A stretch of 7,595 nucleotides of DNA from Dehalococcoidales bacterium (GTDB lineage Bacteria; Chloroflexota; Dehalococcoidia; E44-bin15): positions 1 to 7,595 of the forward strand of contig JAUWZB010000036.1 in NCBI GenBank assembly GCA_030615555.1. The letters run 5' to 3'. Under the pieces are notes generated by a model. That model did no database searches. It saw only the letters and a list, made by a program, of their open reading frames with translations, and had not been told where the DNA came from. The position numbers were made by a program, and so were the translations under genes. Below, piece after piece: positions 1 through 4,312 of this stretch (positions are counted from its first letter, which is position 1; every line of letters starts with the position of its first letter).

Positions 1-992
1 GGGATCTCAAACCCCGCCTTGGCGAAGGCATCGGCGATCACCACAGATTGCCCCCCGGTCATGGCGGCCAGCCCCACCCTGTTCCCGGTGGTCGGCTTGG
101 CGTAAAGTAATGCCTTTATCGTGTCCACCATTTCATCGAGGTTAGCTACTTTGATCGCCCCGCATTGCCTGATCAGGGCATCCCAGAGGAGCGGTGACCC
201 GGCTAAAGAGGCAGTGTGTGATGCGGTGGCTCCGGTTCCCTCCTCGGTCTCGCCCCCCTTCCAGATGAGCACCGGTTTACGCTGGGCGATCTCCCTCAGG
301 GAAGAAAAGAACTCTCTCCCGTTCTTTACCCCCTCGATATACATGCCAATTATCTTGGTATCCTCATCCTCACCCAGATACTCCAGGTAGTCTGGGGCAT
401 CCAGCACCGCGGCGTTTCCATAGCTCACCGATTTAGAGATCCTGATCCCATTGGCCTCCCCCACCAGGCTGAAGAAGGTGGCATGGGTGCCGCTCTGGGA
501 GATGAAACCCACATTGCCACCATCGCCGCAGTATTGATCGATGGTGTGCCTGAGCCCGATCTTTGGGTTGAAGATGCCCACGCAGTTCGGTCCAATGAGG
601 GTTAAGTTGGCCTCGCGGGCCAGCTCGGTAATAATCCTTTGAAGTCTGATCCCCTCCTCGGTATTCGACTCGGCGAACCCCGAGGTGAAGAGCATTACCC
701 CGCCAACCTTCTTCTGGATGCAGTCCTGCACGATCTTTGGGGCTACGGCGCGGGGCACAGCAACGATGACGTAATCCACCTCGTCCGGGATGTCCAGCAG
801 GCTGAAGTAGTTTTTTACCCCCAGCGCCGCGATGCCCTGAAGCTCCTGCTCATCGATCTGAACCGAGTAGACCCTTCCTTGAAAGTGGGCCAGGCTCCTC
901 AGCCACATGTAGTCCATCTCCATCTTGTCGCCCACCACAGCCACAGAGCGGGGGTTAAATGCCCGGTCAAGCCGCCCGACGATATCTTTCAA
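1..992 (-). CDS. ADP-forming acyl-CoA synthetase (acetate--CoA ligase type), alpha/CoA-binding subunit, 3'-truncated by window edge
   Basis: CoA-binding and ligase subunit of the nucleoside-diphosphate-forming acyl-CoA synthetase family, which converts acyl-CoA, ADP and Pi to acid, CoA and ATP in the cytoplasm. I translated 330 residues from a TTG start at 992; the gene runs off the left edge, and about 130 residues of a usual 460-residue subunit are missing. An N-terminal Rossmann CoA-binding domain begins FNPRSVAVVG (12-21). The succinyl-CoA-synthetase-like part has IGPNCVGIFNP (133-143) and SQSG (165-168). SHTASLAG (258-265) puts His259 where the family's phosphohistidine lies. The TTG start is chosen because it gives the family's usual N-terminus, lies 9 bp after the beta stop, and follows a GAGGGGG purine run overlapping that stop; the first ATG comes after the Rossmann strand. 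GDK replaces the commoner GAS after the first strand. Preferred substrate (acetate, aryl or branched acyl) cannot be told. Confidence 0.88.
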   Translation of the reverse strand, partial: MKDIVGRLDRAFNPRSVAVVGDKMEMDYMWLRSLAHFQGRVYSVQIDEQELQGIAALGVKNYFSLLDIPDEVDYVIVAVPRAVAPKIVQDCIQKKVGGVMLFTSGFAESNTEEGIRLQRIITELAREANLTLIGPNCVGIFNPKIGLRHTIDQYCGDGGNVGFISQSGTHATFFSLVGEANGIRISKSVSYGNAAVLDAPDYLEYLGEDEDTKIIGMYIEGVKNGREFFSSLREIAQRKPVLIWKGGETEEGTGATASHTASLAGSPLLWDALIRQCGAIKVANLDEMVDTIKALLYAKPTTGNRVGLAAMTGGQSVVIADAFAKAGFEI

Positions 993-1001
993 CTGGCCCC
1001 C

Positions 1002-1697
1002 TCAAGGTTCCAGGATCACCCGGGCATCGATAGCCAAGGCACCATCGCGGTAGGCAAAGATGGGGTTGATGTCCAGCTCCTTTATCTCAGGCCTGCCCTC
1101 CACAAACTCGGAGACCTTGAGCAGCATCTCCTCCAGGACCGCGATATTGGCTGGCTCCTGCCCCCGATAGCCCTCGAGGATGGGGTATCCCTTTAGCTCC
1201 CCGATCATCTCCCGGGCATCCCTCTTGGTTAGCGGGACGATCCTGAAGGAAACATCCTTAAGCACCTCCACCAGGATGCCGCCCAGCCCGAACATGAGCA
1301 CCGGTCCAAACTGAGGGTCTTTGCTCATGCCAATGATCACCTCTATCGCCGGTCTTGCCATGTGCTGCACCGAGACCCCGTCGATCTTCGCGGCAGGCTC
1401 GTGCTTCTTTGCCGCGGCAATGATCTCATCATAGGCGTTACCCACATCCTCCTCGTTATTCAGGCTCAGTTTGACCCCCCCGACGTCGGTTTTGTGCAGG
1501 ATATCAGGGGAAACTATTTTTAGGACCACCGGGAAGCCGAGCTCCTGGGAGCGGGAGACGGCCTCCTCCTTGGTGCGGGACAGCATTATCTCGGTGGTAT
1601 TTACCCCGGCCTCTTTAAGGATTTGCTTCGATTCCAGTTCCGTCAGGGATGTCCTCCCCTCTTTTCTCGCGGCGCTGATTATCTCATCGATGACCAT
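1002..1697 (-). CDS. ADP-forming acyl-CoA synthetase, beta (ATP-grasp) subunit
   Basis: Nucleotide-binding partner of the alpha subunit encoded just downstream. The 231-residue length matches stand-alone beta subunits of archaeal and bacterial ADP-forming acetyl-CoA synthetases. Visible marks are the helical start LTELESKQILKEAGV (18-32), GFPVVLKIVSPDILHKTDVGG (54-74, broken here as GFPVVLK and LHKTDVGG), DPQFGPVLMFGLGG (127-140), EVLKDVSFRIVPL (144-156) and the metal-site-like LDINPIFAY (208-216). His68 in LHKTDVGG probably corresponds to the second phosphohistidine proposed for the archaeal enzyme (inference). The ATG at 1697 has a strong GGAGG (1706-1710) 8 nt upstream. Beta precedes alpha by 9 bp, so the two are surely one operon. 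The 75-bp tandem repeats and tRNA-Asp lie upstream on the same strand. Confidence 0.92.
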   Translation of the reverse strand: MVIDEIISAARKEGRTSLTELESKQILKEAGVNTTEIMLSRTKEEAVSRSQELGFPVVLKIVSPDILHKTDVGGVKLSLNNEEDVGNAYDEIIAAAKKHEPAAKIDGVSVQHMARPAIEVIIGMSKDPQFGPVLMFGLGGILVEVLKDVSFRIVPLTKRDAREMIGELKGYPILEGYRGQEPANIAVLEEMLLKVSEFVEGRPEIKELDINPIFAYRDGALAIDARVILEP

Positions 1698-1723
1698 TAG
1701 GTGGTCCTCCTTTTTCGTACTTT

Positions 1724-1729
1724 ATTGTA
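1724..1729 (-). promoter_or_regulatory. Possible -10 box for the acyl-CoA synthetase operon
   Basis: TACAAT reads on the minus strand 26 nt before the beta start codon, in an AT-rich stretch. An overlapping alternative, TATAGT, lies just upstream. No good -35 hexamer stands 16-18 bp away, so this is weak. A 5-bp inverted repeat, TCGTA (1715-1719) and TACGA (1733-1737), flanks the box and could be an operator. Readthrough from the tRNA promoter is another way this operon could be expressed. Confidence 0.3.
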
Positions 1730-1739
1730 CTATACGATA

Positions 1740-1814
1740 GGCTCTACTAGTTGGAATCTGTATTTATAGAGCATAGCCAATAATTCCTTCTGACGTAGCT
1801 TAATGTTCGAAAAA
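1740..1814 (-). repeat. 75-bp imperfect tandem repeat, copy A
   Basis: On the plus strand the unit starts GGCTCTAC and ends AATGTTCGAAAAA. It aligns over its whole length with the adjacent copy B, matching at roughly three quarters of positions. Blocks TTGGAA, TTATAGA and TTCCTTCTG are shared in the same order. A 6-bp inverted repeat, GCTCTA/TAGAGC (1741-1746 and 1767-1772), could form a stem in RNA. No reading frame of note crosses it. It fills the gap between tRNA-Asp and the acyl-CoA synthetase operon. Confidence 0.7.
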
Positions 1815-1889
1815 GGCTCTACCACTTGGAAGCTCGCTTTTATAGACCATGGCTAAGAGTTCCTTCTGGTGTCGCAATGTTCAAAAAAA
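1815..1889 (-). repeat. 75-bp imperfect tandem repeat, copy B
   Basis: Second unit of the pair, directly joined to copy A and ending at the 3' end of tRNA-Asp. On the minus strand it opens with a run of seven T right after the tRNA discriminator base, which may act as the tRNA's trailer or terminator. It can form GGTCTA pairing with TAGAgCC (one bulge), and that is followed by TTTTT at the junction with copy A. This resembles a weak terminator. The stem partly follows that of copy A despite sequence change. Confidence 0.7.
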
Positions 1890-1890
1890 A

Positions 1891-1964
1891 CGGCCCCGAT
1901 GGGATTTGAACCCACGATCTCCGCCTTGACAGGGCGGTGTGTTAGGCCGCTACACTACGGGGCC
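1891..1964 (-). tRNA. tRNA-Asp (anticodon GUC)
   Basis: Complete 74-nt cloverleaf on the minus strand. The acceptor stem is GGCCCCG/CGGGGCC, the D stem GTGT/ACAC, and the anticodon arm CCGCC-CTGTCAA-GGCGG with anticodon GTC. The variable loop has five bases (AGATC), and the T arm is GTGGG-TTCAAAT-CCCAT with one G-T pair. The discriminator base is G, as expected for tRNA-Asp. CCA is not encoded, so a CCA-adding enzyme is needed. A good promoter lies just upstream and a seven-T run follows immediately. Confidence 0.97.
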
Positions 1965-1990
1965 AAAAACATGAGGCGTTCCAATCGGCG

Positions 1991-2020
1991 ATTGTATCAA
2001 TAACCAACTTACCTTGTCAA
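1991..2020 (-). promoter_or_regulatory. sigma70-type promoter of tRNA-Asp
   Basis: Minus-strand TTGACA (2020-2015, perfect -35) and TACAAT (1996-1991, five of six for -10) are separated by 18 bp. The expected start point near 1984 leaves a leader of about 20 nt before the tRNA. The -35 box overlaps a plus-strand TTGTCA. Confidence 0.8.
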
Positions 2021-2050
2021 GATAGCCCTCTTCTGGTAAGCTTTTTATAT

Positions 2051-2056
2051 GGAGGT
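2051..2056 (+). promoter_or_regulatory. Strong ribosome-binding site that fixes the start of the 46-residue gene
   Basis: GGAGGT lies 6 nt before the ATG at 2063, nearly the full anti-Shine-Dalgarno complement at good spacing. It is the main evidence that the short reading frame is translated. Confidence 0.75.
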
Positions 2057-2062
2057 AGCCAG

Positions 2063-2203
2063 ATGGGCCGGCGAGATTACCGGAAGCGGGAGAGCAAAAA
2101 GTCCAAAAAGGATGCCAGGAAAGCGCCCACCACCGTGGTAATTGCACCACCAGCGAGCGTTGAGGTGATTAAGCGGGGGAAGAAGGAGAAAGGGGAGGGG
2201 TAG
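2063..2203 (+). CDS. Small basic protein of unknown function (46 aa)
   Basis: I do not recognise a named family. The protein starts MGRRDYRKRESKKSKKD, continues through a short hydrophobic, proline-containing middle (APTTVVIAPPASVEVI, 21-36) and ends in a second basic tail, KRGKKEKGEG. Sixteen of 46 residues are Lys or Arg, so it may bind nucleic acid or the ribosome (inference). There is no signal peptide, membrane segment or cysteine. Translation is supported by a strong GGAGGT site, an ATG start, and a place at the head of a plus-strand gene run, 19 bp before the radical SAM gene. It resembles, from memory only, short lysine-rich hypothetical proteins of Dehalococcoidia. A chance frame is the alternative, but the ribosome-binding site argues against that. 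Confidence 0.66.
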   Translation: MGRRDYRKRESKKSKKDARKAPTTVVIAPPASVEVIKRGKKEKGEG

Positions 2204-2222
2204 GGGGAGAGCGAGAAAGATA

Positions 2223-3146
2223 ATGGCCGCCTACCAGGAGCTTTATCGGAGCGGGGAGCTTGAGGAGCGGGTGGCGCGAGCCCGCGCGATCCTGAAGGAT
2301 TGCCAGCTCTGTCCCCGCCGCTGCCGGGTCGATCGCCTCCGCGGGGAGAGAGGCATGTGTCGCATCGGCTCAGAGGCGGTGGTCTCAAGTCATGGGCCTC
2401 ACTTTGGTGAGGAAGCGCCACTGGTAGGCCTCCGTGGCTCAGGGACGATCTTCTTCACCTACTGCAACCTGAGATGTATGTTCTGCCAGAACTACTCCAT
2501 CAGCCAGTTGGGCCAGGGAAGGGTAGCCACCAAGGGGGAGATCGCCAAGATGATGCTCTCCCTTCAGGAGCGAGGCTGCCACAACATAAACCTGGTCACC
2601 CCAACCCATGTCGTCCCCATGATTCTGGAGGCGCTTAAGATCGCCGCAGGGTTGGGGCTCTCCATCCCCTTGGTCTATAACTGCGGCGGCTATGAGTCAG
2701 TGGAAACCCTGGAGCTGCTCGATGGCATTGTCGATATCTACATGCCCGATATGAAGTATTCCGATGAGCGAAACGCCCGCAGGTTTTCGGGGGTCAAGGA
2801 CTACCCCTCAGTGAACCGTGCGGCGGTAAAGGAGATGCATCGCCAGGTTGGCGACCTCCAGATAGACGAGCGAGGGGTGGCGAGGCGAGGCCTCCTTATT
2901 CGACACCTCGTTTTGCCGAACGGGATCGCGGGAACCGAGGGAGTGGTCCGCTTCATCGCCGAGGAGATCTCACGAAGTACCTATCTGAATGTCATGGCTC
3001 AGTATTACCCCGCTCATCGCGCCTTTAAGATCCCTGCCCTTTCCCGCCCCCTGCAGCGACCGGAATTCGCTGAGGCGGTGAACCTCGCCCGGGAGCACGG
3101 GCTGGAGAGGCTGGATGGGGTGAGGCCCCGCTCCCTGGCAATATAA
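2223..3146 (+). CDS. Radical SAM protein, COG1313/PflX-like (pyruvate formate-lyase activating enzyme-related)
   Basis: A 307-residue radical SAM enzyme with the 4Fe-4S/SAM motif CNLRCMFC (Cys81, Cys85, Cys88). Ahead of it is a second cysteine cluster, CQLCPRRC (27-34) plus GMC (Cys46), which may hold another cluster or a structural metal. Family landmarks follow in order: GSGTIFF (72-78), NINLVTPTH (121-129), VYNCGGYE (151-158), DIYMPDMKY (171-179), IRHLVLPN (226-233) and MAQYYPAH (258-265). Length and layout fit COG1313, related to glycyl-radical-enzyme activases but of unproven substrate. The ATG at 2223 gives the usual N-terminus; upstream sequence is purine-rich with no sharp Shine-Dalgarno. 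It sits between the 46-residue gene and acylphosphatase, probably one transcript. No glycyl radical enzyme lies nearby, so its target is unknown. Confidence 0.9.
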   Translation: MAAYQELYRSGELEERVARARAILKDCQLCPRRCRVDRLRGERGMCRIGSEAVVSSHGPHFGEEAPLVGLRGSGTIFFTYCNLRCMFCQNYSISQLGQGRVATKGEIAKMMLSLQERGCHNINLVTPTHVVPMILEALKIAAGLGLSIPLVYNCGGYESVETLELLDGIVDIYMPDMKYSDERNARRFSGVKDYPSVNRAAVKEMHRQVGDLQIDERGVARRGLLIRHLVLPNGIAGTEGVVRFIAEEISRSTYLNVMAQYYPAHRAFKIPALSRPLQRPEFAEAVNLAREHGLERLDGVRPRSLAI

Positions 3147-3158
3147 AAAGGTTAGCGG

Positions 3159-3443
3159 ATGGCGCAACAGGCAACTCTTCACGCCGTAATCTATGGCTTC
3201 GTTCAGGGGGTGAACTTTCGCTATTTTGTGCTGCGCCACGCCAGAGCGCTGGAGCTCGCCGGCTATGTGCGAAACCTCCTTCGTGAGCGGGCGGTGGAGG
3301 TAGTGGCTGAGGGCGAAAAGGAGAAACTGGAGCAACTCTTAAGAGAGCTAGAGGTGGGACCGCGCATGGCAAGGGTGAAACGGGTTGAGGTGAACTGGTC
3401 AGACTACAGCGGAGCCTATAGCCGCTTCGAGGTAAGATTTTAA
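3159..3443 (+). CDS. acyP: Acylphosphatase
   Basis: Small cytoplasmic hydrolase of acyl phosphates such as acetyl phosphate. The 94-residue length is typical. The phosphate-binding loop GFVQGVNFR (13-21) supplies catalytic Arg21, and GYVRNL (35-40) supplies catalytic Asn39; both are intact. The ATG at 3159 has an AAAAGG site 7 nt upstream and lies 12 bp after the radical SAM stop, so they are probably cotranscribed. The stop codon overlaps that of the opposing mobB gene within TTAA, and no terminator is visible. A link to acyl-phosphate metabolism alongside the nearby acyl-CoA synthetase is possible but unproven. Confidence 0.93.
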   Translation: MAQQATLHAVIYGFVQGVNFRYFVLRHARALELAGYVRNLLRERAVEVVAEGEKEKLEQLLRELEVGPRMARVKRVEVNWSDYSGAYSRFEVRF

Positions 3444-4090
3444 GCGCCTTTCTTTCTCACCGATATCTCCAGGCTCCTTACCTCCTCCACCCCCTTAAGC
3501 GTCGACACCATGCCCAACAGGGTATTAGCGAAGAATTGCTTGGTGAAGGGGTTGAGAGGGACTGGGGAACCGTTTATAAAGAGCACCGTCTCCTCTCCCC
3601 TTCTAGCAATCAACCGCTCCGCGATAAAGTCGGCGATCCCTGAGATATCCTCCGGGGAGAACTGAGGGAGATCAGCCTCAAAGGGCTCGTCGGTAACGAT
3701 GGCCATGAGCTCCTCGGGGGAGCACAGGAGCCCTTCCTTCAGCTTCCTGTGGTGCACCTCGATCTTGGGGGCATGGCCCCTCCGAAATCCCTCGGTGAGC
3801 ACGATATCGAATTCCTCGCCGAGAAGGTGCAATATCTCTGCGATGGAGGCATCGTGGTCTTGAGGCTTGATCAGGGCCAGCTTTTGGGGCGCGCTAATGA
3901 CCACGGCATCGCTCCCCGCCTGGGCGTGGCGCCAGCTATCCTTTTCCGGCCGATCTAGCTCGAAGTCCTGGTAGTTATGCTTCACCGTGGCCACGCGGTA
4001 GCCCCGCCCCTTAAGCTCACCGATCAGGCGCTCCACCAGCTTGGTCTTACCAGCCTGCGATTTGCCCACTATAGAAACAACCGGTGGCAT
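3440..4090 (-). CDS. mobB: Molybdopterin-guanine dinucleotide biosynthesis adaptor protein MobB, with C-terminal extension
   Basis: GTP-binding P-loop protein that assists MobA in forming the guanine dinucleotide molybdenum cofactor. Walker A is GKSQAGKT (9-16). It is followed by TVKHNYQDFELDRPEKDSWR (35-54), HAQAGSDAV (55-63), VLTEGFRRG (97-105) and KIEV (109-112), all in MobB order. The protein has 216 residues, whereas compact MobB proteins have about 160-175. The extra C-terminal 50 residues contain VLFINGSPVPLNPFTKQFF (169-187) and LLGMVSTLKGVEE (191-203), like a small added domain. The ATG at 4090 has GGAG with a 10-nt spacing. It is the last gene of mobA-moeA-mobB and is separated from moeA by an unusual 219-bp gap, so it may have its own promoter or processing site. 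It overlaps the acylphosphatase stop by 4 bp. Confidence 0.92.
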   Translation of the reverse strand: MPPVVSIVGKSQAGKTKLVERLIGELKGRGYRVATVKHNYQDFELDRPEKDSWRHAQAGSDAVVISAPQKLALIKPQDHDASIAEILHLLGEEFDIVLTEGFRRGHAPKIEVHHRKLKEGLLCSPEELMAIVTDEPFEADLPQFSPEDISGIADFIAERLIARRGEETVLFINGSPVPLNPFTKQFFANTLLGMVSTLKGVEEVRSLEISVRKKGA

Positions 4091-4140
4091 TTTTCGTACG
4101 CTCCTTTCCTGGTATCCTTTCCATCGCTTTGGCGTGTTTA
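4090..4140 (-). repeat. Duplicated intergenic spacer, copy before mobB (contains its ribosome-binding site)
   Basis: On the plus strand this begins TTTTTCGTACGCTCCTTT and aligns with 4263-4312 at roughly 39 of 51 positions; most differences are C/T changes. It holds the GAAAGGAG ribosome-binding site of mobB and ends at the mobB start codon. Confidence 0.6.
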
Positions 4141-4147
4141 CATCTTG

Positions 4148-4184
4148 TATAAGGTAGCAATCGAGCAGCCTGGATTGCCTTATA
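4148..4184. other. Imperfect hairpin in the moeA-mobB gap
   Basis: TATAAGG plus CAATC (4148-4162, with a TAG bulge) pairs with GATTGCCTTATA (4173-4184), giving 12 base pairs around a 10-nt loop. No T run follows on either strand, so it is not a classic intrinsic terminator. It could be a processing site, an mRNA stabiliser for mobB, or an operator. Confidence 0.5.
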
Positions 4185-4230
4185 AAGCTAGATCAGCCTA
4201 AATAAAGCGGACCTCAAAGTTCGAAAAAAG
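4166..4230 (-). repeat. Possible third, diverged copy of the 75-bp repeat
   Basis: Shares with copies A and B, in the same order, a TGGA block, a TTATA..AGC block, an AGCC block and the end GTTCGAAAAA. Intervening bases have drifted and gaps are needed. It overlaps the hairpin arm at 4173-4184. Confidence 0.35.
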
Positions 4231-4240
4231 TCGGGGTGAT

Positions 4241-4262
4241 CTACTCCTCACTCCAATCGAGC
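4241..4262 (-). pseudogene. Remnant duplicate of the moeA 3' end (last six codons plus stop)
   Basis: Matches 18 of 22 bases of the true moeA end at 4310-4331. Both copies read Leu-Asp-Trp-Ser-Glu-Glu-stop. The four differences all fall at third codon positions (GAC/GAT, AGC/AGT, GAA/GAG, TAA/TAG), and all are silent. The copy follows directly after a spacer that carries a GGAG site, as if a gene body between start and tail had been deleted. It is not a functional gene now. Confidence 0.6.
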
Positions 4263-4312
4263 TTTTTCGTACTCTCCTTTTGTGGCATTCGGTCTATCGT
4301 TTTGGTGCTTTA
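4263..4312 (-). repeat. Duplicated intergenic spacer, copy after moeA
   Basis: Paralogous to 4090-4140 and beginning TTTTTCGTACTCTCCTTT on the plus strand. It includes the moeA stop codon and an AAAGGAG site, but no start codon follows that site. Instead the sequence runs straight into the moeA-tail remnant. Confidence 0.6.

Noticed and set aside
639..1196. A 185-codon open frame on the plus strand.
   Set aside because: It is antisense to the well-supported synthetase beta and alpha genes, has no family signature, and no good ribosome-binding site. GC-rich genes often leave such open antisense frames.
1740..1889. A CRISPR-like array.
   Set aside because: Only two adjoining, imperfect 75-bp units with no spacers between them, and no cas genes.
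1891..1964. tRNA-Asp 3' end as an integration (att) site for a mobile element.
   Set aside because: No second copy of the tRNA 3' end, no integrase and no foreign gene content in the window.
2970..3372. Minus-strand open frames of 115-121 codons under the radical SAM and acylphosphatase genes.
   Set aside because: Both sense genes have intact catalytic motifs across this stretch; the antisense frames read as low-complexity, Pro/Arg/Leu-rich sequence.
4148..4184. An intrinsic terminator between moeA and mobB.
   Set aside because: The hairpin arms are AT-rich on the outside and no T run follows on either strand.
4241..4288. A 15-codon minus-strand frame (MPQKESTKKLDWSEE) ending in the moeA-tail remnant.
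   Set aside because: The ATG falls within the duplicated spacer ahead of its own purine block, with no ribosome-binding site before it. It is better explained as spacer joined to remnant.
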